Assembly: GCA_032719365.1 (NCBI GenBank)
Contig: CM064863.1
Span: 16,687,137 to 16,751,136, forward strand
Length of the DNA: 64,000 nt
Direction: 5' to 3'
Origin: Prinsepia uniflora
Taxonomy: Eukaryota; Streptophyta; Magnoliopsida; Rosales; Rosaceae
The notes beneath the pieces were generated by a model that searched no databases, was not told where the DNA came from, and saw only the letters and a list, made by a program, of their open reading frames with translations. Below, one piece after another: positions 34,817-46,492 of the stretch; position 1 is the stretch's first letter; the number at the start of each line of letters is the position of its first letter. Both the position numbers and the translations under genes were made by a program.

Positions 34817-35072
34817 GCCACGTGGAACACATTGATTGGTGCCATGTGTCCTACCACGTGTCTCTAACACCTCTGACACACTGCCACATGGCACCACCCC
34901 ACGAGTCCACGTGTTCTGACAGTGCTGACTGGACCTGCCATGTTAGCTACCACGTAGACCTGATAGGTCCTAACAAGTTGCCACGTGGCACCACTCTATT
35001 AGTCCACATGGTCTGACATGCTGACTGGGCCTGACAGCCTACCACGTGGCATCGCTTGATTTACCATGTGGA
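34817..35072. repeat. Cluster of CCACGTGG-like palindromes
   Basis: About ten copies of a CCACGTGG-like core (GCCACGTGG, ACCACGTGT, GCCACATGG, TCCACGTGT and variants) occur in 256 bp, separated by CTGACAGGTCTGAC-like sequence. CACGTG is the G-box core bound by plant bZIP and bHLH factors. The array could act as an enhancer or simply be a degenerate tandem repeat. Confidence 0.75.
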
Positions 35073-35932
35073 CTGACAGGTCTGACAAATGATGATGTGG
35101 ACTGCCATGTCATTATCGTTAACCTCTGGCCGAGTCGACCCGTTTCTCTATAATGCGTCGTTTAACCCGTGACCCAGACCCGACTCGTTCTTCCTCATCC
35201 GACCACCAAAACGTGCCATTTTTCGACCCATCGACTCGTAATTAACCCAAAAATTGATCTATGAACTCAAAATGAACAGAAAGTACCTAAAATGCTTTTA
35301 CCAAGCTTGAACAATTTCGGTTGAATTTTCAGTCCTTCTCCAGGTCAATTTCGGCCATCTACCTTCACGATTTTGGTCCCTGTGGACTCGTACAATTCCT
35401 AGGAATCACTTTTGATCATTAAAAATGTCCAACAAACCTTCTAACTCGAATTCAAAATTTGAACCCAAACTAAGTTTCGAGTTTTACTTGGGCCGTGGTT
35501 CCTCAGCTTCTCCGCCGTGCTCAGCCGTCCTCTCCATCATCTCTCAACCTCTCTTTCACTCTCACTCTCTCAAGCAACACAAAGGATAAAGTATGAGGAT
35601 TGTGTGGGTTGTGTGGGTTGTTTGTGTGGATTTCGGGTAACAAAGAGAATGAAATGAAGATGAGATGAAAATAGATGCATGAACATGGGTTAATGGGCCA
35701 ATGGGACTTGTCACTCATCCATTGGTCCACCTCAGAAATTTTAGACCAATAAATATCTGCCACTATACACGTCTCGTAAAATATGAATAGTACTTGATTT
35801 CTCTAGGACCCGTAACTTTCCTGTCGGGCGTTCGATTTCGACGTGCCGCCTGTTTACAAACTCACGTCTCGATCTATGTAACAGGCCTTTGTTAAAGTCC
35901 AAATAGTATCCCGGGTTAAAAGTCAACATTTT

Positions 35933-37998
35933 TGTAACGACCCGTCTCGAATTCCAGGATTAGATTAGTGACTAATTATGGTTAGTGAGGTTAATCAGTG
36001 ATTAGTTGAGCGAAATCGGACAAACGATGCGAAATGACCGTTTTGCCCCTGATCGTGGTAAAATGTTGACTTTTCATTCTGGCGGTCAAATGGACTTTAA
36101 CCGATGACCGTGACGTAGTTCGTGACATCACGAGTTAATAGACAGGTGACACGTTCAATTCCGACGTTCGTGGAAGAAGTTATGACGTTCGGAAGTTTAG
36201 GGGCATTTTTGTAATTATGGTTAAAAGGAGCAAATAGTTGACTTTTGACCTGAGATGTCCGATGGCCGAGGGCTGAGGATCATTACGTAGATCGGGATGA
36301 TACGAATCCATAGATAGGCGGCAAGTCGAATTCGGACGTTCGACGACGAAGTTACGGTTCACGGAAGTTCGAGGGTACTATTGCGCGAATTACAAAACGG
36401 TTGCACTTTGGAATTTAGTGGGGCCCAGATATTTTATGGAGGCCCAATGGATGAGTGACACTTGTCACCCATCCACAGGCCACCTTCCTACATATATGCA
36501 TCGTCCATTTCATTCTTCCATTTCAAACATTTCCCCGATCTCAGTTTGAACCCAAACTCATTCAACCCTTTCCATTTGATCTTGAGTGAGACCAGAAAGT
36601 GAGAGAGAGAGTGAACTGAGGACCGGCTAGACGTGGTGGCTGACCAGGAAGTGCCCCCATGCACGGCGGAGGAGAAAAACCGAGCAAGGTATCGGTTTTA
36701 ACCTTTTTAATTCCATTTTCGATTTTGAGTATTATGGGCCGTTTTGGGTGTTGGTTTCGAACTAATTAGGTTTCTAGGGAGTAAATAGGAAGGTTTTGGG
36801 AGGCTTTGGATGTCGGGGAAGCCCTGAGTAGGAGGGGGGATATTCGAACCGTGAGGGATTTCTTGGACCAGTCGGGATTTAGAGGTTTTAAGGGTTCTAG
36901 GTTATTGGTTTAGGTTCCTAGGAAAAAAATAGGAAGGATAGGATCGATTAGGCTTGAAAACGGTGAAGATTAGACCGGTTATGGGCTTGAACCGGTCACG
37001 CCGGTCCAAGTTGCAGGCGAACCGGACCGGACCGGTTCAGACCGATCGTCGCGAGGAGGAAGACGACACTGTTCACTGGCGTATGGCTCCCACGCGCAGC
37101 CACTTCAGGCGGCGCGTACGGGTGCGTGGGGGAGAATTTGAGGATGGTTCAAACATATGAAATCTTCTATTCGATGTAAAGAACATTTTGGGACCGGTTT
37201 CGCGTCAATCGGACATCGTTTAGATAGGTTTCGGGCTGTCCGAAGGTTTAGGGTCGATTTAAAAATAGTTAAAAGTTCGGGAAAATTACGGGGCTTTAAT
37301 GGGAGGTTAATTAAGTAGTTAGTAACCTTCTATTAAAATTTGGACAGGTTTAGGAGTCCTGGTGATAGATATTGGCTCGAGAGAGCCTATGGCACGCAAA
37401 TCGAGGCGGAAGCTCGGACGGTCTATGAGTGGACCTTGATTTCTAAACTGTGATGCATGCATAAATGTTTTATATGGATTATGAATATGATTTTATGATG
37501 TTGATTTGGATGCTTGTGATTTATATGATTTCACGCTTTACGAGGCGATTTACGTGGTTGCACTCAAATCGAGGTTTTCTGATTTTATACTGATTTTCCG
37601 TACTTATGATTTTGGATATGATTTCATGAAATGGTTTTGGATTTATAAAAGGATAAATTCGGGTTCGAGACCCATTTGATTTACGGAATCGGGCCGGAGG
37701 CCCAATTGGTTTACGATTCGGACCGGAGGTCCAGTTTCTATGTGGATTCGGGCCTAGGGCCCAATTATGTGTTACAAATGGTTTTTACGGGTCATGACGG
37801 TTTATGAGAACCGGCATGAACCCTTGAAATGTATTTATGGGTCATGACGGTTTATGGGAACCGGCATGAACCCATGAAAGGTTTTATGGTTCATGACGGC
37901 TTATGAGGGGCCGGGCATGAATACTGGAAAGGTTTAAAGGATGATTTCAAAAGGTTTTTCATATTCCATCCTTTATATGTGATTTTCTCCTCCGGGGA
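35933..37998 (+). mobile_element. Truncated plus-strand LTR of the TGTAACGACCC family
   Basis: It starts TGTAACGACCCGTCTCG and follows the order of the solo LTRs read in reverse: GATGAGTGACACTTGTCACCCATCC palindrome (36450), CTATGAGTGGACC near 37423, then a 50-bp repeat (37788-37925). It stops near 37998 (CTCCTCCGGGGA), where caulimovirid sequence begins. About the last third is missing. Confidence 0.8.
37788..37925. repeat. About 50-bp minisatellite, three copies
   Basis: The unit GGGTCATGACGGTTTATGGG plus AACCGGCATGAACCC is the inverse of the 51-bp unit at 15432-15757, with fewer copies. Confidence 0.85.
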
Positions 37999-38470
37999 TC
38001 CGAGATCTTATAATGAATCTTCATTGGTTGATCCGTTGCACTGCGTAGTCCTTGAGATGTCTTATAGAAGTACTTTACACGCACTACTCCTTCATTGATG
38101 CAGTTGAGATCAGCTCCTGAATCTATTAGTGTTTCAACCGAGAACCTGAAAATTTTGTTAATCACAAAGGTAATCATGGAGTACCATTTATGGGATATTA
38201 CCTTGTCGATGTTATGAACATATTTCAGTGCGGAAATGCCGCCTTCCGGTAGACTTTCAGAAAGAACGGGTTCTGGCTGTTTTTCTTCTTCAAAGTCGTT
38301 CAGCATGAATTGACACTCCTTTTCAGTTTCATTTTCAGGGCCTTTGGTTGAAGGATGATAAATTTATAAGATCTGAACTCTTTGTTTCAAGTCTTTAACT
38401 TCATTTTTGGTTTCTCTAATTTCCTGCTTGATTTCAGTAATTGTGGGTTCTCTTTGGGTGATTTGTGCCA
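37999..38470 (-). pseudogene. Caulimovirid coat/protease junction (truncated)
   Basis: The reading FRFSVETLIDSGADLNCINEG contains the D-S-G active site of a retropepsin-like protease, followed by the start of a conserved pararetroviral stretch (about 38000-38310). It is separated from the coat frame by stops and ends at the junction with the LTR, so no RT follows. Confidence 0.8.
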
Positions 38471-38471
38471 T

Positions 38472-40039
38472 TCAAGCAGTAATGGTTTTAAAGCTATAAG
38501 CTTCAACCGGCTGCTGCAGAGTAGAGGTAGAGGGTTTTTTCTGGTCCTTAGCTAGATTGATATATTGTTCAAGAACAACTCTTTTTTCAAGAGGATTCTC
38601 AATTTTATCAATCAAGTCTAGAATCAGACTTTCTTCCTTTGTGATGACACAGAGACATGACCGTTCTTCTTCGGTATCACCTTCAGTCGGGGATGTATAC
38701 CAATCTATTTCCCCTAGAACTGCTTCCTCATCATTACTAGTTTCACTAGTGTCAGATTCGGAGTCTGACGATGAATTTAGCATAAGTTGGCACAATTGCC
38801 GTTTTAATCCTTCATCTAAATTCAGATTATTAATCTTCTCTGGCAGTTTGCATTCAGGTCGGGTATGTCCGACTTTTCCACATTTGTAGCAAACTATGGT
38901 TCGTTTTCGAGGCATTTTTCTTGTTTTGTTTCCTTTATTGGGTTGCCTATGTTTTGGTTTGGAGGAAGATCCTTGAAAAGGCTCTCGTGGTTCGCGATGA
39001 TCTTTATACCTATGAAGTTTTGAAGATCGAGCATATGTTTTGTAGACTTTCCGTTTGTGAGAAGATTTTTTCCTAATCAGGGGATCTTTGGGTGCGAAGC
39101 CAAATTGTTCGCAAAAATCACCCAGTTCTTTAGAGCGTAGTATCTTCTGCTTATCTAATTGTTTCTTCAATTTCATGTCAGTACAGAATGCTAATCCTTC
39201 AGCACATATTTCAGATGTGAGTTCTCCATATGTATACCTATCATAAGGTATGACTCCTCCATATTTTCCTCGTATGCGGCTGCGTACCTTTTCAGCGAAT
39301 AACGGGGGTAAACCAGAAAGAAACTTCTCTTCCAAAAATCGGCAAAACAATCGGACTTAAGAAATACTTTTGCATAAAAGACATCCTTATACCATCTAAA
39401 ATGGGATAAGGTTAGACATCTTAAATTTATTAATATTTCTTTAGATCTATCTTGTTGTAATTTTGTGGATCCAACAAAATGGAGGGTGATTGTATAGATT
39501 AGGGTATTCACCGCATCTTCATGAGTTGTTAATTGTCCATTAACTTCAGTGATTTTTGTTGCAGACAAAATTTCTCTCTTGGCTTCTTCGCTTAGACGGT
39601 TATCCCACCATCCTCGAAGCTGTCCAATGAATCCTGCAACAATGGCTTGAGCAATCGGATGATCTAAATTGCCATGAATCATGCTTGCAGATGAGAACAT
39701 CATCATGTGTCTCATTGTATTGAGGACTTGGTAGTCTGTCTGTCCGTCAATGTTCCATTCAACGATTGACTTTCCATCATATTGAACTCATTCGCCCATA
39801 TCAGTATCCTCATACTGAAGATCAACAGGAGAAGGTCTAGGATAATAGTTTTTCATTATGGGATTCCTTGTGATCTTTGGTCCTTGATGTATCCTATTGA
39901 CTTGTGATTCACTGTTGATATTGGAAAATTGATCCTCTAATTCAGTAATCGCAGTTTCACTGATTACGGAAATCTTTGGGTCCTTTTTTCCGTTTGGATC
40001 AGAGATCTTAATGGTTTTTAACCTATCGAGGGGTTCCAT
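38472..40039 (-). pseudogene. Caulimovirid coat protein region (broken)
   Basis: The coat protein packages the viral DNA. Visible elements are an N-terminal part (39788-40039) ending at a stop, a middle part (GFIGQLRGWWDNRLSEEAK, about 39590-39640), and a C-terminal part with a basic region and a CCHC knuckle (CYKCGKVGHTRPEC, about 38850-38895), then an acidic Ser-rich tail. A stop near 39788 and a frameshift near 39345 break the frame. The knuckle itself is intact. Confidence 0.85.
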
Positions 40040-40116
40040 TCTTGGGTCCGTTTTTCAACGTATTTTCAATGCGTGTCGTTTGTTCTCCAAGAGATTGAAG
40101 GAAAAAATTGGTGTAG

Positions 40117-41667
40117 TTATTTTGGTGTATAACCGTAGTAACTCCACCTTGGACAGAGGCTTCTTGTGCCATCTTTATATGGAGAAGCTATGGTTCCCTT
40201 GGAATTGATGTTGATGGATTTAGGAGGTGGGTGAACAGATCTTTCGGCTTTTCCATCACAAGTTGTATAGGTCTTAAAAGGATTCCCTATAGTATTTATG
40301 CACTGAAAGTAGTCTGGGAATTTTTCCGGATACTTGTTAGCACACCATTCGAACCATGTAAAGAACCGGCAATTGAATCCCTTTCCTATCATAAAGGTAT
40401 AGTGAAGTTTGCGCAAAAGCTTTCGTCGCTCTTCACTATAGGTTGCTTCTAACCAGCTTCTTCTGGTTTGGTTTGTTAAGCTTGAATAATCTCTTTCTAT
40501 AGTGTCCATATCAGGTTCGAACCTAGAGATTACACAGATGTGAGATTCAACATCTTCCCATGAAAATTCAGGCTGAGCAGGTAACTCCTGAGATTTCTTT
40601 GAGGGAGTTGTGGCTCCTGTATTTTTGACCTTATAGAAGGGGTAATGGATATGATCTTGGGTTTTTCTTAACCCCTCAAATACAAGTCTTTCATGATCTT
40701 GTTCATAAGAACTCTGGGTTCTAAAAGAGCTAGATCTTTGGATGTTTAGAAAGTTTGGAATGGTAGATCTAGGGAGATCAGTACTTTGTCTTCCTAGGCT
40801 TAACCTAGTCAGTCGATTATTGTCGAAATGTATTTCTACATCCCCATCGTCATACTGATTTATCCGACTTGGTTCCCTATTGTGGATTGGCTGGGGAGGA
40901 GTCGCATCTGGCAATCTCCATCTCTCAGGTAGTGTTACTTCATTCCATTTTATCATCTTGGGTACTACAGTGCGGGCTTTTCCTAGATTAGTCTGGAACA
41001 TAATCGTCTGTCCCTTACTATCCATTACCTTGGCACGTGGTACAATGGTATTCATGACCTTGTACGAAATCCGGTAGATCACCGCAAGGTTTTGAGATCC
41101 AGGTTCCATATCATACCCTTGAGTATCTATACTGAGAGTAAGTGTTTTTAACACTCCGGGATCTGTCAAGGACACAGAGTAGTTGGGGTAACAATTAAAG
41201 TAAATTGGCCCCTCTCTTAAGGATGACTCTATTAATCCTAGCATAGAATTAACAAAGTTTCTGTGCCACTTATCGCGTAAACAGAGGAGGATTAATGTGT
41301 TTAATCCAGTACGGGTTAGCGGTTTCACCGCAACCTGTATCAATCCTATGTGCAAATAGTTATGACCTTTATTTAGATGCTGATCTATTTGCCTTTGAGA
41401 GAACAAATGGAAATCAGCATTAGCATCAGTGACATAAACGGTTTTTTCCACCGTTTTGATCGAATAATCAGATTTGAAGTCAAAGACTCCCTTTTGGTAG
41501 ATATCACCAGTAGGGACCTTCGGAAGACTCCAGTTTTCTAGATCCTTTTCGACATTAAGAATTGTGACCTCTTCCACATTCTTAACCCGCATCACTCTAT
41601 CATTGCTACTAGAACCGCTACTGCTACCAACAGATTGTTTACTAAAAGTTCTAAAGAGACTGGCCAT
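40117..41667 (-). CDS. Caulimovirid movement protein, uninterrupted frame (516 codons)
   Basis: This is an open frame from ATG at 41665-41667 to a stop at 40117. It is the longest intact frame in the window. The N-terminal two thirds resemble the movement proteins of petuvirus-like caulimovirids, which carry virus between cells through plasmodesmata. Examples are the regions HNYLHIGLIQVAVKPLTR and IYRISYKVMNTIVPRA. The C-terminal part (SWEDVESHICVISRF, FTWFEWCANKYPEKFPDYF) resembles the region linking movement and coat domains. It lies about 210 bp downstream of the tRNA-Met primer site. Retention of 516 codons amid broken neighbours could be chance, recent integration, or constraint. There is no evidence here that it is expressed. 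Confidence 0.82.
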   Translation of the reverse strand: MASLFRTFSKQSVGSSSGSSSNDRVMRVKNVEEVTILNVEKDLENWSLPKVPTGDIYQKGVFDFKSDYSIKTVEKTVYVTDANADFHLFSQRQIDQHLNKGHNYLHIGLIQVAVKPLTRTGLNTLILLCLRDKWHRNFVNSMLGLIESSLREGPIYFNCYPNYSVSLTDPGVLKTLTLSIDTQGYDMEPGSQNLAVIYRISYKVMNTIVPRAKVMDSKGQTIMFQTNLGKARTVVPKMIKWNEVTLPERWRLPDATPPQPIHNREPSRINQYDDGDVEIHFDNNRLTRLSLGRQSTDLPRSTIPNFLNIQRSSSFRTQSSYEQDHERLVFEGLRKTQDHIHYPFYKVKNTGATTPSKKSQELPAQPEFSWEDVESHICVISRFEPDMDTIERDYSSLTNQTRRSWLEATYSEERRKLLRKLHYTFMIGKGFNCRFFTWFEWCANKYPEKFPDYFQCINTIGNPFKTYTTCDGKAERSVHPPPKSININSKGTIASPYKDGTRSLCPRWSYYGYTPK

Positions 41668-41878
41668 TAGAAGAGAGCTTCTCTACTTGCTCGTCTCTAA
41701 GTGAAGTATCGTCAGACTTACCACTTTCTCCGCCTTAACAACGCCTCAACACGGCTACAAACGGCGTACTCAGCCCGCTGGCGATCTCTTCCTCACACTA
41801 GAGAAGATCCTGCAGAAAAACTTGATCTAACAACACAATATCTAAATTACTTCTAGCCTACAACCTATTACCACCAGG

Positions 41879-41896
41879 TTTTTGGCTCTGATACCA
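41879..41896 (-). promoter_or_regulatory. Pararetroviral tRNA-Met primer-binding site
   Basis: TGGTATCAGAGCCAAAAA on minus. Complementarity to initiator Met tRNA marks the conventional origin of caulimovirid genomes. A TTAATCCCTTTTGTATTTA block upstream is duplicated at about 41939 and 42025. Confidence 0.85.
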
Positions 41897-42196
41897 ATTT
41901 TGTGGATAGGTTAAAATCGTATCGTCGGAAGCGACATTAATCCCTTTTGTATTTATAAACAGGTAAACTATAAAGATATAAACAAAGAAGAAAAATCACA
42001 AAACTTGAGAGGAGGAAACGACGTTAATCCCTTTTGTATTTAGATTGTAGAGGTGTCATAGAAGAAGCCTTGGGAGGAGGAATGATAAAGCTTGCAAAAA
42101 AAAGGAGTCTGCTGATGGGAGAAACTCGGAGGGCCCCACGCGGAAAGGTGTTGTCGGCTGGCAGGAGGGCTGCTGCAGAGGTTGGGCAGGGCTGAT

Positions 42197-44048
42197 TGAC
42201 AACGCCCAAACTACGCATTAAATTAAACACGTAATTTGAGTGTTATGCAATTTAAACCCTTTTTGTGTAGGTGTAGTATTGGTAAATAGGGATCGTTCTT
42301 AACCGGGGAAATTAGGGAACATTAATAATATGTTAGTGAGAAGAATAATGAATAAATTAATGAATTAAAGAATAACATAATCAAAAAATTAAATAATCAA
42401 AGAATTAATTAATTAAAGAATAAAGGGATAAAAGAATAAAGAATAAAATAAAAGTATAAAAGAATAAAAGAATAAAGAATTAAAAGAATAAAAAAATTAA
42501 AAAATTAAAGGGGGGTTTTGAAAAGATTTGTAATCTAAACTAAAGAAAACACTAACTAATAATTAAAATACAAATGCTCATGCTAATTAGAACTTACAAA
42601 CCATAGAGTAGTTTCATAGACAAAACTCACACTTTTACGTAAGTAATTTCGAATTAACAATCACATTAATTAAACTACTCCTAAAAATAGACTTCCTTCA
42701 AGTACAAATTTTGCCAACACTCTAACATTTTGCTCATAATAAACCAATAACGAAATCCTACCTTCATCATCTCAAATACTTACATATATATATATATATA
42801 TATATATTTCAATATTATAAATGCATCAACCATTAATGTGCGTCAAACATCAATATGCTTCAAACATTTACAACATGATTCACGTTAAGTTTATAATTAA
42901 ATGCGCCGACAGCGATCAACATTTAATCTCTTCAATTCTAGTCTAAATGCCCCGAACAGCGGATCAATATTTAGTTTCAAAATGAAGTTTAAGCACTAAA
43001 ACACATGAAGTAAAAGAAATTCAAAAAGTAAAACACATGGAGATTGCATTCTTACTTACAAATGTTAGAAAGAAAATACCAACACATATATTGAATTATA
43101 AGTAAAACCAAAACAATAATAAGAATTTAAGTAAAGGGAATAAAATTACACTTTCGGAACCCAAGAACAGCTTGTGATTCCGAAAGTGGATGGAAACAAT
43201 GGAATGTTATTCATAAAGAACACCAAATAGCGGCTAGAACCTTATGAAGATGGAGGATAAAACATAAGAATGCGGACTTAAATTCTAGAATTATTTCAGA
43301 AATACTTGGCCTAGGTATTTCTTAAGGAAAACATAAAAATGTGTTTAAGAGATCTCAAAGAAAAATCACAAGAACAAAGTAAAGAAGAAATGAAACTAAG
43401 AAATAACATAAATTAAGAACAAGAATTAAAAGAAAGCTAATTAAAGAAGAAAATCTACAAGAAGTTAAAATGATCCACAAAAATAAAGAACAAAATAAAG
43501 AAGATGAACTAAAAGAGGAGAAGAACTAGAGAGAAAATATAAGAACCTAAACTAAAAGGAGAAACAAAATGGGAAAAATGGGGACACCCCAAATACATGA
43601 AATGGCCTCCCTATTTATAGAGGGAGTGCCACAATTGTTTAAATAAAGTACAAAATTAAAATATAAAAATAACAATAAAATAATACATGAAGAAGTGATG
43701 GAAATGATGAGATTGGGTGGATTTTGGGGAAAAGATGTTGATTTTGAGGAAAAGATGATGTTGGGGAAAGATGCTGATTTTTGGTTTGGGCTTCTGGATT
43801 TCAGCAGCTTCCCATCGAAATTCCAAGCAAATTTCGGTGGCCTCCCTTCTTTTAGTCATATATTTTTTGTTAAAACTCCGATTGGGATGATTCTTTCACC
43901 CAAATGCTCTGAATTTCATGCTTTATTTATTTCTGCAAAAATCCAACAAAATATATTATTTTCTCCAATTTTTTATTAATTTAATAATAAAAGTCAAGTA
44001 TAAAGGGGATAAAATAATATAAAATAATGTTTAATTGAAGACCTATCA
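42197..44048 (-). mobile_element. 1.85-kb TG...CA element (probable solo LTR) with CTGAT target duplication
   Basis: It begins TGACAACGCCCAAACTACGC and ends AATTGAAGACCTATCA, flanked by CTGAT at 42192-42196 and 44049-44053. There is no coding sequence. It is AT-rich, with A-rich AATTAAAGAATAAA runs at 42350-42510 and an (AT)n tract at 42782-42806. A TATA candidate (CTATAAATAG, minus) at 43611-43620 suggests minus-strand sense. It is unrelated to the TGTAACGACCC LTRs. Confidence 0.85.
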
Positions 44049-44279
44049 CTGATGTCAGCGCAAAAGACTAATTGTTGTCCCTTTTTTTTTGCTACTTTCA
44101 TTGTCACAAACGTGTAATTTTTTTTTCCCGCAAAGTTCATTGTTTGAACTTTTGGCCGTAACATGTAAGTCACAGACTTGCTTTTGTATGAATACAATAT
44201 ATATATATATATATATTTATTTATTTTAATATATACTTTATATATTATTTTTCTTTCGTTCAGTTTCGATCTTTTACAG

Positions 44280-45240
44280 ATTTTGAGAGTTGTGGATATC
44301 CGATTGTAATGATTTCAGCGGTGGTGCGCTCTACTCTCTGAGACGATCATTTCAAGACGCATGAAGACATACTTTGATGGGGTCTCAAAGAACTCATTTT
44401 TATGGTGTGGTCATCGTAAGACCATCTGCTGGTATGTCCGGGGCTTTTTGGAGCTTCCGATTTCAAAAGATGATGGACTTGACATCAAGACGCTCTTCTA
44501 GTTGACTCACTTGTGGTGCTTTGTGGATAGAAGAGTTTGGCACATTGGTGGACTTGTCAACTTCAAGTGCGGGTGGAGCCAGCATCAAGACCTTCAACGG
44601 GTGAGGCATGAAGTTTCATGACTTGAAGTGTGACGAGTCACAAGGCAATGCGCACTCCAACTTCGGGGCGAGGCGCTCTACACTGCAGCGAGGGTCATTC
44701 CATGGTGCAAGGCGAGGTGCAGTAAAATGCAAGGCTATGTGCAGTAAAATGGAAGGCAAGGTGCAGCGGAGTGCGGCGCGAGGTGCAGCAGAGTGCAAGG
44801 AGCGAGATGTAGCAGAGTACAAGACGAGGTGCAGCAGAGTGCGACGTGAGGTGCAGCAGAGTGCAAGGCGCGAGGTGCAGCAGAGTGCAAGACGAGGTGC
44901 AGCAGAGTGTGATGCAAGGTGCAGCAGAGTGCAAGGCACGAGGTTTAGTAGAGTGCAAGACGAGGTGCAGCAGTGTGCGGCTCGAGGTGCAGCAAAGTGT
45001 GGTGTGAGGTGCAGCGGAGTGTAAGACGAGGTGCAGTAGTGTGCGGCTCTAGGTGCAGCAGAGTGCGGTGTGAGGTGCAGCAGAGTGCAAGGAGAAACAT
45101 AGAGTGGAGGATAGATCATACCCCCTACAAAGCTCGAGACGTTGTACATCATCGCCTAATTGAAGGAAGAAAGCTTGGAGATGCCATCATCTAAACGTTG
45201 AAGCTAAGTGGCGTGAAGACACATGACACCAAACCATTGT
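44280..45240. repeat. Tat-3 repeat block: GAGGTGCAGCAGAGTGC units (44700-45090)
   Basis: A unit of about 19-24 bp centred on GAGGTGCAGCAGAGTGCAAG repeats roughly 17 times. Flanking sequences on both sides match Tat-2, where the array is shorter and more decayed (20820-21130). Long frames reading through the array on both strands are repeat artefacts. Confidence 0.88.
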
Positions 45241-45689
45241 TTCGTCTTGGAGTTGAAAGTCAAGCTACTTTGTAGCCGTTGTTGAGTCAAGCAGTGGTGA
45301 AGTCGCTTTCGTGAAGCCAACTATGCCAAGTAGGCGATGTTGAGGAGGTTGCCCCCATTGTTTGAAGAAGGTCATGGACGATGTGTCACTGGAAGTCCAC
45401 GATGGGATGATTGAAGGCCTCCAAGGCTTGCTCATGGGTTGACCGAGAGACTCTGAAGTCGTCCCATTCTTGGTGATGAGCTTCATGATCCTTCTTGGCT
45501 CGTAGCTTGGTCTTAGCATTGAATACATGTTTGAGCATTCAACTTGTGAATTTCCAATTTCTTTAATTTTCATTAATAGAAGCCTTCCATTTTTTTTTGA
45601 GTGTTTTGTGATTTTCGACAAATTTGACCTTTGTGTTGTAATTTTGGTATTTTGACTTCGTTTTATCTTCGAATTGAGTGCCGTTGGTG

Positions 45690-46370
45690 GGGTTGGAAAT
45701 TTTAGTTCCATACCCTTCTACTTCCATCAAGCTTGTTCCAAGAAGATCTGAATTGAGCCTTATAGGATTGGTAAAAACTTGTGCTCGTGCGCTGGTTCAT
45801 GCAGTTGACCTTTGTGTGCAAAAATGTTCGCGGGGAACTCTTCACAACTTGGAATTTAGTGAGATCAATGGATTTGGAAATCTGACTTCCATAGCTTTCT
45901 AAATCCGTCGTTCTCATGTCAGGGTGATCAAAATTCAGTGGTATATGATTGAATGAATCTCATACTCGTGCGCTGGTACGTGGAGTTGACCTTTGTGTAC
46001 TAAAATGTTCGCTGGGAACTCGTCACAACTCGGAATTGAGTGAGATCAATGGCGTTGGAAAGCTGACTTCCATAGATTTCTAAATCCATGGACCTCATGT
46101 CATGGTGACCAGAATTCAGTGGTCTAGGACTGAATTAATCTCGTACTCGTGCGCTGGTACGTGCAGTTGACTTTCGTGTACAAAAACATTCGCTGGGAAC
46201 TCGTCACAACTCAGAATTGAGTGAGGTCAACGGTGTTGGAAAGCTAATTTCTGTATCTTTTTAGGGTCATCAAGATCATGTCAGGGTGAGCAAAATTGAG
46301 CGATATATGATCGAATGAATCTCGATCTTGTGCACTGAAATGCAGAATTGGACTTCGTATGTTTAAACAT
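45690..46370. repeat. About 181-bp tandem repeat (3-4 copies)
   Basis: The landmark CTCGTGCGCTGGTACGTG recurs at about 45784, 45965 and 46146, with a diverged copy near 46325. Each unit includes GAGATCAATGGCGTTGGAAA-like sequence and GGGAACTCGTCACAACT. No equivalent is seen in Tat-1 or Tat-2, so it is a Tat-3 specific expansion. Confidence 0.85.
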
Positions 46371-46492
46371 TTGCCCACTGTTTGTCATGGCCTGGTGGTT
46401 GCCCCTCTTGGTGGGGTTGGAAGTGTTTTTTTAGTAGCTTTTCAACTTCAACAAGTCAAGTTCTTGGATGGTTTCATGTTCCTCGCTGGGAC

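Larger units (their letters stand above)
32503..35932 (-). mobile_element. 5' LTR of the gypsy element (3.4 kb), cut at its outer end
   Basis: On plus it starts TGACAGGACTCGTCCC and carries the family landmarks GTGAGTGGAC (32802) and ATCCACTCAC (34423). It is longer than its relatives because of a 722-bp tandem duplication. Just before its expected terminal GGTCGTTACA it is replaced by a plus-strand LTR beginning at 35933. The two may form a head-to-head insertion or a rearrangement. Confidence 0.82.
37999..42050 (-). mobile_element. Endogenous caulimovirid (pararetrovirus) fragment, truncated
   Basis: Reading leftwards on minus: a tRNA-Met primer site (41879-41896), a movement protein frame, coat protein with zinc knuckle, and the start of an aspartic protease. 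This gene order is that of petuvirus- or florendovirus-like caulimovirids. Reverse transcriptase and RNase H are absent because the sequence ends abruptly at the LTR junction near 37998. The right limit near 42050 is uncertain. Multiple stops and a frameshift in the coat region show a defective relic. It has no integrase, as expected; integration was presumably by host repair. Confidence 0.87.

Noticed and set aside
44616..45152. 178-codon minus-strand frame rich in Ala, His, Cys and Thr, and shorter shadows on both strands
   Set aside because: It is an artefact of the GAGGTGCAGCAGAGTGC tandem array.
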